NCBI RefSeq assembly: GCF_024972775.1
Contig: NZ_CP092282.1
Coordinates: 1,488,001 to 1,552,000, forward strand
DNA length: 64,000 nt
Origin: Dehalobacter sp. DCM
GTDB taxonomy: Bacteria; Bacillota; Desulfitobacteriia; Desulfitobacteriales; Syntrophobotulaceae
Reading direction: 5' to 3'
The notes below the pieces were generated by a model. It ran no database searches and had not been told where the DNA came from. It saw only the letters and a list, made by a program, of their open reading frames with translations. Position numbers and translations under genes: made by a program. Below are positions 9,643 through 18,153 of the stretch, in pieces (position 1 is the first letter of the stretch; every line of letters begins with the position of its first letter).

Positions 9643-9978
9643 ATGAACACAATTGAAGATATCTTCAAAGCCTTAGCGGATGAAACCCGATTGCGGATTA
9701 TTAACTTACTTTATGAAAAGGAGCTTTGCGTTTGTGATATTTATGAAGCCTTACACATAACGCAGACGAAAGCCTCAAGGCATCTGCAGTATTTAAAACA
9801 TGCGGAACTCGTTGACGATAGAAAGCATGCGCAATGGATCTATTATTCATTAAGAAAGGATAAGTCACTTCCATTTATTGATAATCTAATCGTGAATAAC
9901 TTGAGAAATTCCGAAAAATTTCTAAACGATTTGGAAAACCTAAAGGAATGGCTTAAACGAAAAACTATTGATTGTTAA
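9643..9978 (+). CDS. arsR: ArsR-family metalloregulator
   Basis: The 111-residue protein is a winged-helix repressor: helix-turn-helix around ITQTKASRHLQYLKHAELVDD and wing QWIYYSL. The ELCVCDIYEAL segment carries the paired cysteines (CVC) of ArsR-type alpha-3 arsenite sites. It is expected to bind its own promoter and release it when As(III) or Sb(III) binds. The ATG follows ACGGAGG. It is the first gene of arsR-acr3-arsC, with tight spacing to the next two genes. Confidence 0.92.
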   Translation: MNTIEDIFKALADETRLRIINLLYEKELCVCDIYEALHITQTKASRHLQYLKHAELVDDRKHAQWIYYSLRKDKSLPFIDNLIVNNLRNSEKFLNDLENLKEWLKRKTIDC

Positions 9979-10008
9979 CAATATTGATGTATTAGGAGGT
10001 TGTTCGAG

Positions 10009-11094
10009 ATGGAAAAGACAAGTAAAGCGAGTTTGTCATTTTTTGATAGATTCCTGACACTCTGGATATTTGTTGCCATGGGGGTTGGTGTTTTAGGTGG
10101 TTATCTATTCCCAAACCTGGCCGTGTCTTTGGGTAAGTTTAGTACGGGGACAATATCCTGGCCGATTGCGGTTGGGCTGATTGTGATGATGTATCCGCCC
10201 CTGGCAAAGATCAAGTATGAAGAGATTGGCAAAGTAGTCCAAAATAAAAAGGTTTTTAGCTTTTCCTTAATTCAGAACTGGATTATCGGTCCGCTTTTAA
10301 TGTTTGTTCTGGCCATTATCTTTTTAAGGGATATGCCGGGCTTTGCTATTGGCTTGATCATTATTGGTTTAGCCCGCTGCATTGCCATGGTAATCGTTTG
10401 GAATACCTTAGCTAAAGGCGATAATGAATATTGCGCGGCCTTAGTGGCACTCAATTCCATTTTTCAGATACTCTTATACTCTGTTTATATCTATCTGTTT
10501 GTAACCCTCATTCCGAAGTGGTTAGGTTTATCCTGGGGCGGGCAAATCATAGCTGTATCGATATGGGATGTGGCGAAAAGTGTCCTGATTTACTTGGGGA
10601 TCCCTTTTGCCGCCGGATTTATTACGCGGTACGGGTTGATCAGAACCAAAACGAGAGAATGGTATGAAAACGAATTCATTCCCAAAATTTCTCCGTTGGC
10701 TTTAATCGCCTTGCTTTATACAATCATCATCATGTTTATTACCAAAGGTCAGGAGATCGTGACAAACCCAATGGGGGTAATTCGAATTGCCATTCCCTTG
10801 TTGATTTATTTTGCAGTGATGTTCTTTTTTAGCTTCTTTATGTCTTACAAGGGTGGCTTCAAATATGAACAAACAGTAACCTTAGCTTTTACAGCGGCCA
10901 GCAATAACTTTGAACTGGCGATTGCTGTCGCCGTAGCTGTATTTGGTATTGCCTCCGATGTCGCGTTTACTGCAGTGATTGGTCCTCTGGTCGAAGTACC
11001 GGTGATGATCGCTCTGGTCAATTCCGCACTGGCCTTAAAACGCAGATACTATAATCAGCAGGGATTCCCCCGCAGCTCGAAGGGAGGCGCGTGA
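10009..11094 (+). CDS. acr3: arsenite efflux permease Acr3
   Basis: This 361-residue protein has about ten hydrophobic segments and recognisable Acr3 features: an early [18 protein letters not shown] stretch, a conserved Cys in [13 protein letters not shown], and [18 protein letters not shown] near the end. Acr3 exports arsenite across the plasma membrane. ATG 10009 follows AGGAGG; the earlier in-frame TTG does not. arsC starts three bases after the stop codon, so the two are probably translationally coupled. Confidence 0.93.
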   Translation: MEKTSKASLSFFDRFLTLWIFVAMGVGVLGGYLFPNLAVSLGKFSTGTISWPIAVGLIVMMYPPLAKIKYEEIGKVVQNKKVFSFSLIQNWIIGPLLMFVLAIIFLRDMPGFAIGLIIIGLARCIAMVIVWNTLAKGDNEYCAALVALNSIFQILLYSVYIYLFVTLIPKWLGLSWGGQIIAVSIWDVAKSVLIYLGIPFAAGFITRYGLIRTKTREWYENEFIPKISPLALIALLYTIIIMFITKGQEIVTNPMGVIRIAIPLLIYFAVMFFFSFFMSYKGGFKYEQTVTLAFTAASNNFELAIAVAVAVFGIASDVAFTAVIGPLVEVPVMIALVNSALALKRRYYNQQGFPRSSKGGA

Positions 11095-11097
11095 GTT

Positions 11098-11499
11098 ATG
11101 ACGGAAAAGCTGAAAGTAGCTTTTGTCTGTGTCCATAATTCCTGCCGTTCCCAGATGGCTGAGGCTATCGCTAAGATAATTGCTTCAAAGAGCTTTGAAG
11201 CGTATTCGGCAGGCACCGAAACGAAAGACAGTATTAATCCCGATGCGGTAGCCGTGATTAAGGAACTTTATGACGTGGACATCAATCAGTCGCAAAAACC
11301 AAAACTGATCTCGGACATCCCGCCGGTGGATATTGTTATTACCATGGGCTGCAATGTAAATTGTCCCTTCGTGCCCTGCACATACAGAGAAGACTGGGGA
11401 CTTGAAGATCCAACCGGGAAAGACAAACAGGAATTTATCCGCACCGCTGGGATCATCGAGAGAAAAATAAAGGATCTTATAATCAGATTAGGTTTTTAA
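11098..11499 (+). CDS. arsC: arsenate reductase, thioredoxin-coupled (ArsC/Wzb type)
   Basis: The 133-residue protein has the low-molecular-weight phosphatase P-loop VCVHNSCRSQMAEA with the nucleophilic Cys near residue 10, followed by MGCNVNCPFVPC, which holds the redox cysteines used in the relay to thioredoxin. It reduces arsenate to arsenite, the substrate of the upstream permease. Completes a three-gene resistance operon. Length and motifs are normal. Confidence 0.93.
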   Translation: MTEKLKVAFVCVHNSCRSQMAEAIAKIIASKSFEAYSAGTETKDSINPDAVAVIKELYDVDINQSQKPKLISDIPPVDIVITMGCNVNCPFVPCTYREDWGLEDPTGKDKQEFIRTAGIIERKIKDLIIRLGF

Positions 11500-11596
11500 C
11501 TTACCCAATATAGGAAGAGACACTAAATTATTGAAATAAAAGTAAATTTTTGATAAAGTTGGCATAGAGAAATTTTTAAGATTTCGGAGTGAATTG

Positions 11597-12634
11597 ATGG
11601 CAACTTATTTAATAACCGGAGGCAGCGGCTTCTTTGGCAGCATTATGAAGCGGACTCTTTTAGAGCGCGGCGATTATTGTGTCAATATCGATTTACAGGC
11701 TGACCCGTACTTGCATGATCACTTGACGTCAATCCAGGGGGATATCCGCGATTCTGAACTCATGGAAAAAATATTTAAAAAACATCAATTTGATGCCATT
11801 TTTCATTTTGCTGCCCTGTTAGCCCATGTCAAAAAAGATAAAAAAAACCTGTGGTCAAACAATGTCGATGGCACCCGGTGTGTTTTAAAATGCGCAGAAA
11901 AATACCACGTAAAGAAGATTATCTTTACGTCAAGCAACTGTCTTTGGGCCCAGAATTTTGACTATCCCATAACAGAAGAGGAAAATCCGCATCCAATAGA
12001 GATTTACGGCAAATCAAAGTTGGAGGGAGAAAATATATTATTAACGGAAAGTACCGCGGTGAACTCTGTAATTTTTCGCTGCCCGACCATCATCGACGAA
12101 GGTCGTTTGGGGCTTTTGGCCATATTGTATGAATTTATCGATGAAGGCCGTAAGGTGTGGTTGGTCGGTGATGGCAGCAATCGATACCAGTTCATCTATG
12201 CGCAAGATTTGGTTAAGGCCTGTTTACTGGCTTTAGAGTACCCACAGAGTGACATATTCAATATCGGATCGGACAATGTGAAGACCTTCAACGAAACCTA
12301 TACGTATGTCATAAAAAAATCCGGGTCCAAATCAAGACTGGCGCATTTTCCGAAAAAACTGGCGATATGGGGCATGAAAATGTGCTATGTATTAGGGATT
12401 TCTCCGTTGGGACCTTATCAATATCGTATGATATCTTCTTCCTTTATATTTGATACGAGTAAGATCAAGGAGAAACTTGGTTTCACCCCAACCTTGACCA
12501 ATGAAGAAATGATGCTTAAATCCTATACGTATTATCATAAGAACCGTGACGAAATCAAACAGCGAAAAAATGCCTCTGCCCATAACGTAAGCGCTAAAAT
12601 GGGAGTAATCAGGATTCTGAAATGGCTGTCATAA
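11597..12634 (+). CDS. NAD-dependent nucleotide-sugar epimerase/dehydratase family protein
   Basis: An extended short-chain dehydrogenase of 345 residues. The Rossmann NAD motif is TGGSGFFGS near the N-terminus. The catalytic Y-x3-K is in EIYGKSKLEGE, preceded by the Ser segment FTSSNCLW. Family members epimerise, dehydrate or oxidise nucleotide sugars for cell-surface glycans. The ATG at 11597 is preferred over an adjacent TTG. The stop codon overlaps the start region of the next gene, a membrane glycosyltransferase, so the pair probably forms an envelope-glycan operon. The substrate cannot be told. Confidence 0.82.
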   Translation: MATYLITGGSGFFGSIMKRTLLERGDYCVNIDLQADPYLHDHLTSIQGDIRDSELMEKIFKKHQFDAIFHFAALLAHVKKDKKNLWSNNVDGTRCVLKCAEKYHVKKIIFTSSNCLWAQNFDYPITEEENPHPIEIYGKSKLEGENILLTESTAVNSVIFRCPTIIDEGRLGLLAILYEFIDEGRKVWLVGDGSNRYQFIYAQDLVKACLLALEYPQSDIFNIGSDNVKTFNETYTYVIKKSGSKSRLAHFPKKLAIWGMKMCYVLGISPLGPYQYRMISSSFIFDTSKIKEKLGFTPTLTNEEMMLKSYTYYHKNRDEIKQRKNASAHNVSAKMGVIRILKWLS

Positions 12635-14391
12635 TGAGAGAATATGTGCACAAACTGACGGCAAAAATTAAGCAAAAGGAAAAAGTAATTAGCGCAGCTG
12701 CTTTCCTAATGTTTATCGTCTTTGCTTTGATTACTGGTTTACATCATGAACCCTGGACTGATGAAGCGCAGTCCTGGCTGATCGCACGGGACACCAATTG
12801 GACCCAGTTATTCTCAGTAATGGCCTATGAAGGCAGTCCGGCGTTATGGCCCATCGTGCTTAAAATATTTATCTCTTTTGGCTTAGAGTACCAAAATCTT
12901 TTTATCGTTCCGCTCATTTTCTCGACACTCGGTGTATGGCTCCTGATCTATAAATCGGATTTCCCTTTGCTTATTCGTGTTTTTCTTCCCTTTACCTATT
13001 ATATTTTCTATCAGTACACCATTGTTGCCCGCAGCTATAGCCTGATCCTGCCGTGTATTCAGCTGATTGTTTTATTCTATAAGGATCGATTAAGGAAGCC
13101 CTATATCTTCGGCATCTTACTGATCGTGCTGTCCGGTATCAGTGTCCATGCAATGATACTGTCTGGCATTCTGTTTTTATTCTATTGCTGGGATATACTC
13201 AAAATAATGAAAGCAAACGCCCCGAGCCGGCAGATTATTGCCAATAGTGCTGTGGTAGGTGTTATTGCCTTATCTTACTTATTAACGGTATCTTATTTAA
13301 TTCCGCCAGCTGATTTATCCTTTGTTGCAGCGAAATTTGATTGGAATCTCCTCAATATCATTACCCGGTTTTGTGTATTGATTGGTGAAGCACTGATCTT
13401 TAATACCAGTACAATGTACAGCTTTATCGTGATGGGAGTCATCGCGGCGATATTTGCACTCGTTTATCAGGGAAATGGGAAGTTTTATATTATTTGCACG
13501 TCGATTTGTCTATTTCTTTCCTGTTTTTATTGTAACAAATGGCATATCGGCTTGATCTTTCTGAGCTTTCTTCTCGCACTGCAATTATTTTCCCCGACAT
13601 TAAAGGCCAAGGATACCCGTATCCGATACGCCGTATACGTATTGATTGGGATTGTATTCTGCGTGCAAATCAGTTGGGGTATTCGAACGGCCACCTATGA
13701 CTGCAGGAATAGTCACTCCGGAGCTTACGCCGCCGCGGAATTTATCAAAGAAAACAGGTACGATCAAACCCGGATTTATGGACTCGGCTACTGCAGCACG
13801 GCGATAGAGCCGTATTTTAACACGAATATTTATAAAAACCGCACAACGGCATATTATCTTTGGAGTCTGAATAACGGCGACTTAACAAACCAACAGATAG
13901 TAAATAATCTGCCGGATGTTGTCGTGTATTCTGAATTTGATAGCGATGACTATACGGATATTACTGCGATGTTTATCCGGTCGGGTTACCGTAGTTATTC
14001 TTTCACGGGGGCAACGTTTATCAAAGACAGCGTCTATGAGACACAGACATACACTGTTTTCGTGAGGGATAATAAAGATATAGAAAAGACAGACATAAAG
14101 ACAGGTATGTATGTAGGAAAACCCTATGATATAGCTTCCTCGTTTATGCCGATTATAACATTAGAAAATAACAATAAATTCACGTTTGAATTAGGAATTG
14201 GAATGGCTATCGAAGGCAGTTATACACAAGATGAAAATAAAATTACTTTTAATGCTGCAGATGGCGAAAGATATGTTTTCGGTGTTAGTGAAGAGAAATT
14301 AATAATTGAACAAGAGATACCAAAACGTGTAAGACAGAATACCGTCTTTAAATATTCACCTTCATGTGATGAATTGCTTGGAAAAAACTAG
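12622..14391 (+). CDS. GT-C-fold membrane glycosyltransferase-like protein
   Basis: The 589-residue protein has a first membrane segment at about 23-42, then an acidic loop HHEPWTDEAQSWLIARD, typical of GT39/ArnT-like enzymes that use lipid-linked sugars, followed by about ten more membrane segments. The last ~170 residues are a soluble, probably extracytoplasmic domain. It overlaps the end of the preceding epimerase by 13 bases; an alternative start at 12634 overlaps the stop codon. It likely transfers a sugar to a surface polymer outside the membrane. The acceptor is unknown. Confidence 0.7.
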   Translation: MAVIMREYVHKLTAKIKQKEKVISAAAFLMFIVFALITGLHHEPWTDEAQSWLIARDTNWTQLFSVMAYEGSPALWPIVLKIFISFGLEYQNLFIVPLIFSTLGVWLLIYKSDFPLLIRVFLPFTYYIFYQYTIVARSYSLILPCIQLIVLFYKDRLRKPYIFGILLIVLSGISVHAMILSGILFLFYCWDILKIMKANAPSRQIIANSAVVGVIALSYLLTVSYLIPPADLSFVAAKFDWNLLNIITRFCVLIGEALIFNTSTMYSFIVMGVIAAIFALVYQGNGKFYIICTSICLFLSCFYCNKWHIGLIFLSFLLALQLFSPTLKAKDTRIRYAVYVLIGIVFCVQISWGIRTATYDCRNSHSGAYAAAEFIKENRYDQTRIYGLGYCSTAIEPYFNTNIYKNRTTAYYLWSLNNGDLTNQQIVNNLPDVVVYSEFDSDDYTDITAMFIRSGYRSYSFTGATFIKDSVYETQTYTVFVRDNKDIEKTDIKTGMYVGKPYDIASSFMPIITLENNNKFTFELGIGMAIEGSYTQDENKITFNAADGERYVFGVSEEKLIIEQEIPKRVRQNTVFKYSPSCDELLGKN

Positions 14392-14439
14392 ATCCCAGTA
14401 AAAACCTAAAAATATTGAAGCAGAATTGAATGATTCAAT

Positions 14440-14474
14440 AAAGACCGTCCATACTCGGATGGTCTTTGTGTTTT
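14440..14474 (+). terminator. rho-independent terminator after the glycosyltransferase gene
   Basis: An 11-bp stem (14440-14450 with 14457-14467, one G-U) has loop ATACTC and tail GTGTTTT. Confidence 0.75.
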
Positions 14475-14632
14475 ATTAACAAATGATTATCTGAAAGCTT
14501 TTTCGTATTAAATTGTAATAGAGTCCGTGATTTGAGGATTATAAATTCAATAATGAGATCTAAGCAGGATAAACAATACCTATATAGAATAATGGTATAT
14601 AATGGATATTATTGCAATATAAGGTGAGTACT

Positions 14633-15355
14633 TTGTATAAAGCGGTTATCGTAGAAGACAATACAGTGTTTCGTCAGGATTTTGCAACGGTACTTTCCTC
14701 ACAAGCCGGCATTCAAGTGGTAGGAACATATGCCTGTGGTGAAGATTTTTTGCAGCATATAAGAAGGCTGGATCCTGATATTGCCTTTTTAGACATCGGA
14801 TTGCCGGGTATCTCCGGAATACAGGTGGCAGAAGCTATTCGCAAAGACTATCCGTATATGGAAATCCTGTTTATCACTGCGGATGATAATCATCTCGAAG
14901 ATGCGATGCGCCTTTATGCCTCTGACTATATCACCAAACCCCTGAATGTTCCAAGATTAGAGCAGACCTTGAACAGAATCATTAAGAAGTCAGCCATGCC
15001 CGGTTTGATGGTTGAACTTAAAACCGAGGATACTAACGAAATTATTCGGCAGGAAGATATTCTATTTGTGGAAGCCATGGCGAAAAAGAGTATTGTCCAT
15101 ACCCGAAAAAGGTCATTGGTCTGTCTTCAACTGATACGGGAATTAGAGGCGTGTTTGGATAATGATCAGTTTTTAAGAAGCAATCGTTCTTATTTGATAA
15201 ACCTCAAATGGATCGATGCGATCAGGCAAGAATCCAGAACGACTTATCGGATTACGTTTCAGGGAATTGAGGCGTGTGCTTATCTGCAGAGAAATCGCTA
15301 TCCGGAATTCCGGAAACGTTTAAAACAGTTTTTTGGGGAGGAAAAGCAAAAGTAA
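14633..15355 (+). CDS. LytTR-family response regulator (AgrA-like)
   Basis: A 240-residue response regulator. The receiver domain (1-120) has the acidic pair in VEDN, phosphoacceptor Asp about residue 54 in AFLDIGLPG, and the conserved Lys in YITKPLNV. The C-terminal LytTR DNA-binding domain (about 135-235) contains FVEAMAKKSIVHT and RSNRSYLINLKWI. TTG 14633 follows AAGGTGAG at proper distance. Its stop codon overlaps the ATG of the next gene (TAATG). It heads an agr-type operon, so it most likely responds to the peptide signal made by the AgrB/AgrD below. Candidate binding sites lie at 17145-17174. Confidence 0.9.
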   Translation: MYKAVIVEDNTVFRQDFATVLSSQAGIQVVGTYACGEDFLQHIRRLDPDIAFLDIGLPGISGIQVAEAIRKDYPYMEILFITADDNHLEDAMRLYASDYITKPLNVPRLEQTLNRIIKKSAMPGLMVELKTEDTNEIIRQEDILFVEAMAKKSIVHTRKRSLVCLQLIRELEACLDNDQFLRSNRSYLINLKWIDAIRQESRTTYRITFQGIEACAYLQRNRYPEFRKRLKQFFGEEKQK

Positions 15356-15831
15356 TGGTTTCCTATGTGTTCGAGTGGTTATTCTTTTCAGTGCCGGAAG
15401 CCATTGTGATTCTCTGCTTAGCCCTTAGCATCCTTGGCGAACGGACAACGATACTGAAATTGATAGGAATAGGGTCGGTACTCAGCCTATTAATCTATAC
15501 GACGCGCATCATTACCGGAAGTTTTATCTTAAATATTTTCATATCGGGACTGATTGTCGTTCTACTTATAAAAACGGTTACCTCAACGCCATTTTCGGAA
15601 GCAGCAGCCAGCGGTTTACTGGCTATATCCTCATACTTATCAATAGAATTTGTCAATGTGAAGATCTGGCAAATGTTGTCCGGTGTTAATCCAGCCAAAA
15701 TAGAGCAGGATTTATATTTAAAAATTGCCTGGTTCAGTTCTCAAATCATTGTCATTTTGATCCTGCAGTTTGTGATCGGACATTTTACCAGAGGAAAAAG
15801 AGAATTGAAATATGAAAATAAATATTTATAA
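15355..15831 (+). CDS. small integral membrane protein of the agr-like operon, candidate signal sensor
   Basis: This 158-residue protein has four to five hydrophobic segments and almost no soluble part. It is not a recognised family to me. The ATG at 15355 overlaps the regulator's stop codon and follows GGGGAGG; the longer open frame upstream is in the regulator's coding sequence. It also overlaps the kinase gene by 20 bases. The neighbouring kinase has only two membrane segments, whereas classical AgrC has about six before its kinase domain. I infer this protein may supply the missing sensing module, but that is untested. Confidence 0.6.
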   Translation: MVSYVFEWLFFSVPEAIVILCLALSILGERTTILKLIGIGSVLSLLIYTTRIITGSFILNIFISGLIVVLLIKTVTSTPFSEAAASGLLAISSYLSIEFVNVKIWQMLSGVNPAKIEQDLYLKIAWFSSQIIVILILQFVIGHFTRGKRELKYENKYL

Positions 15832-16675
15832 AGCAGCTGTCATCATTTTCGTTACCCAAGCGTTGATCAATGTGATTCTTCAAAACAATAACTATATGAA
15901 GAGTTATGCCATCCTTCAACCGGTCTATGTTGAATGGCTGGAATTAATTCTTGGCTTAGTCATTGTTCTGCTCAACTTAGCCGGGGTCGTTATCATCAGA
16001 ACATTATATCGTAAAGGGTTAGAAGAGGAGAAATTAAGATCTGCCGAATTAAAATATGCCGGCATCATTGAAAAAAACCAGATATACCGGCAGCATCATC
16101 ATGACTTAAGGAACCATCTTACGGTTATCGATGGCTTTGTGCATTTAGGAAAGTACACGGAATTAAGAGAATATCTGGATTCCTATATTGATTCCATTGA
16201 CGACGTCCTCTTGAAGGTCAATACGGGTGTGGACGAGGTGGACATACTTCTTTCTACTAAGATACAAGAGGCAAAGCAAAAGAATGTCGAAATCACATTG
16301 CAATTAAATACGAAAATAACTTGCAGCAAAAGAAATATCGTGAATCTGATCGCTATTATTGGCAATCTGCTTAACAACGCGATCGAGGCTGTACAGGAGT
16401 TAGACCCTGACTTAAAAAGGGTAGAAATTATCTTTAACGCTGATCCGTTAGAATACATTTTTGAATTTACTAATCCGCTATCGGCTAATGAAATGATACC
16501 GTACCGCAATTTGGGGGCAGAAGGTTTCAGTACAAAAGGTGAAGACAGAGGACAGGGGTTAACCATCGTCAGGAAACTAGCCGAACGCATGAAGGGGAGT
16601 ATCGATATCGATACAGCCGGTCAGCAATTCAGAATCACGATAGCAATCCCAAAACATCACCTGGAGGCAGAATAG
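15812..16675 (+). CDS. GHKL sensor histidine kinase (AgrC-like, short sensor)
   Basis: This 287-residue kinase has two membrane segments (about 5-22 and 42-66), a short coil, an H-box HHHDLRNHLTVI with the phosphoacceptor His near 97, an N-box NLLNNAIEA, and a G-box GEDRGQGLTIV. This matches the AgrC/DcuS-type GHKL class (HPK10). The input domain is much shorter than that of typical AgrC. The gene lies between a small membrane protein and agrB with overlaps on one side and two bases on the other. It should phosphorylate the LytTR regulator at 14633. Confidence 0.87.
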   Translation: MKINIYKAAVIIFVTQALINVILQNNNYMKSYAILQPVYVEWLELILGLVIVLLNLAGVVIIRTLYRKGLEEEKLRSAELKYAGIIEKNQIYRQHHHDLRNHLTVIDGFVHLGKYTELREYLDSYIDSIDDVLLKVNTGVDEVDILLSTKIQEAKQKNVEITLQLNTKITCSKRNIVNLIAIIGNLLNNAIEAVQELDPDLKRVEIIFNADPLEYIFEFTNPLSANEMIPYRNLGAEGFSTKGEDRGQGLTIVRKLAERMKGSIDIDTAGQQFRITIAIPKHHLEAE

Positions 16676-16677
16676 GC

Positions 16678-17130
16678 GTGTTAAGTCTGGAGGATATAGC
16701 CCATCATTTAACAGTGAATATGACCAGAGGCATGAATATGAATACAATTCAAACAGCGAAGATCGAATATGGCTTAGCGATACTGCTTGGCATTACAATT
16801 GAAACTGTTTTGACAGTGGGTGTATCCGCTTTGATAGGAACAGTAAGTTACACGCTGATTATGATGCTCGCTGCATTGATCGTTCGGTTTTTTACCGGAG
16901 GGGCCCATTGCTCCAGCTTTCGGCGGTGTGTAATATTTACGGTGTTTTCGTTTGTCGTTTTATCTATGTTGGCTAAATTGATGGCTTCAAACGTATCCTT
17001 CAATCAGGCGATTGAAATCGTTATTTTCCCTACCATTATCGGTATTGTTTTTCAGAGCGTTATGAAAACCGGTATCGGTGCAAAGTTGGTTTTAATGAGT
17101 GACAGACTGATGCAAAGAATGAAGATTTAG
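16678..17130 (+). CDS. agrB: AgrB-type accessory gene regulator endopeptidase
   Basis: A 150-residue polytopic membrane protein with the AgrB signature RFFTGGAHCSSFRRC. The presumed catalytic pair is His77 and Cys84, the same spacing and even the same numbers as reported for Staphylococcus aureus AgrB. AgrB cleaves AgrD C-terminally and forms the thiolactone ring. The GTG at 16678 follows CTGGAGG, two bases after the kinase stop codon. The AgrD gene lies 119 bases downstream with its own apparent promoter region. Confidence 0.92.
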   Translation: MLSLEDIAHHLTVNMTRGMNMNTIQTAKIEYGLAILLGITIETVLTVGVSALIGTVSYTLIMMLAALIVRFFTGGAHCSSFRRCVIFTVFSFVVLSMLAKLMASNVSFNQAIEIVIFPTIIGIVFQSVMKTGIGAKLVLMSDRLMQRMKI

Positions 17131-17144
17131 TCGGTCGATGCATT

Positions 17145-17174
17145 TTCATTCCTTAAAATGACACATTCATTCCT
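17145..17174 (+). promoter_or_regulatory. candidate LytTR binding direct repeats upstream of agrD
   Basis: The 9-base sequence TTCATTCCT occurs at 17145-17153 and 17166-17174, separated by 12 bases, so the repeats are 21 bases apart, two helical turns. LytTR regulators such as AgrA bind pairs of 9-base direct repeats with this spacing. A weak -10-like TAAACT lies at 17203. This suggests positive autoregulation of agrD and possibly genes after it. Confidence 0.6.
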
Positions 17175-17249
17175 AAATCATCTCTTTGGTAAATTTTTAC
17201 GATAAACTAAACTTAGTTTTCTAAAAAAAATTAAAAGGGGATGAATGGT

Positions 17250-17399
17250 ATGATAAGTACAAAACGAATGGGGACGTCGATGATTCTTCGGATGTTGGCG
17301 TTTGTCGGGTCAGTAGGGGTAGAAAAATCAGATTGCTTGGGATGGTTCTATAAACCTAAAATGCCGAAAGATCTTATTCAGGATAAGGTAAACCAATAA
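17250..17399 (+). CDS. agrD: AgrD-type cyclic autoinducer peptide precursor
   Basis: A 49-residue peptide with the three-part layout of AgrD: an amphipathic N-terminus (MISTKRMGTSMILRMLAFVG), a signal core with Cys29 (SDCLGWF), and an acidic/charged tail with the hallmark PKMPKDL. The ATG at 17250 sits nine bases after AAAAGGGG; an in-frame ATG at 17241 touches the ribosome site. Aligning PKMP with the PKVP of staphylococcal AgrD puts cleavage after Phe33, predicting a five-residue thiolactone ring Cys29-Leu-Gly-Trp-Phe33. It follows agrB on the same strand. Confidence 0.88.
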   Translation: MISTKRMGTSMILRMLAFVGSVGVEKSDCLGWFYKPKMPKDLIQDKVNQ

Positions 17400-17539
17400 T
17401 TTATGCTATGCAGTTCTTTGGCTGCTAGAGTTTAAAACTATGTAACGTCCGTTAGCTTCCATGATGGAATTTTATTGCTACAAACAGATCCCAAACAAGG
17501 AATCCTCAGAATAGAATCGTATGAAAGGAAGAAATATTT

Positions 17540-18133
17540 ATGAAAATAAAACAAAATAAGTATTTGCGTTCTATAATTTTATCAATTTCATTTATTATTC
17601 TTTTTGTTACACCCGTATATGCAATAACACCAACATTTACTTATTCATGCTCTAGAGGAGTAAATGTATATTATTATATAGAGAATGGATCAAGCAATCC
17701 TCTATATACTCCGATTAGAGATGCCGCATATAACTGGGAACATACAGGCTTTGGATATAATCCAATATATTTATATATTAAAAGTACAAATAGTGGAACC
17801 GCAATTGATTTTTATGCTAAGACTAGCGCCTATTGGGGTGAAGACGGAGATAATATAGGGGGACAAACTCGCCCAATGAATGCGTCGGGTTATGAAATAG
17901 ACCCAAATTTAAGTAATTGGTTGTATTCAGAAATATATTTAAACAATACTGCACTATCAACTCTGTCTTCTTCATTAAGACAAGGGATATCGGCACATGA
18001 AATGGGACACGCATTTGGGTTAAAACATTATAATACTAATCCCACAGGTAGTATTATGTGTCAAACTTCCTATGGTAGAACAGTACAAACTGTACAACAA
18101 GAAGATAATGATGCAATAAATGCAAAATATTAA
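17540..18133 (+). CDS. secreted matrixin-like zinc metalloprotease
   Basis: This 197-residue protein has a Sec signal peptide ending near PVYA (about residue 28). The mature part has the metzincin zinc site HEMGHAFGLKH (HExxHxxGxxH) and a following Met-turn SIMC. Such small matrixin domains are secreted peptidases. The gene is AT-rich compared with the backbone. It lies 140 bases after agrD, so agr control of an exoprotease, a common agr output, is plausible but unproven. The gene at 18154 follows closely. Confidence 0.82.
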   Translation: MKIKQNKYLRSIILSISFIILFVTPVYAITPTFTYSCSRGVNVYYYIENGSSNPLYTPIRDAAYNWEHTGFGYNPIYLYIKSTNSGTAIDFYAKTSAYWGEDGDNIGGQTRPMNASGYEIDPNLSNWLYSEIYLNNTALSTLSSSLRQGISAHEMGHAFGLKHYNTNPTGSIMCQTSYGRTVQTVQQEDNDAINAKY

Positions 18134-18153
18134 AAATACGAGGAGTAACTTTT

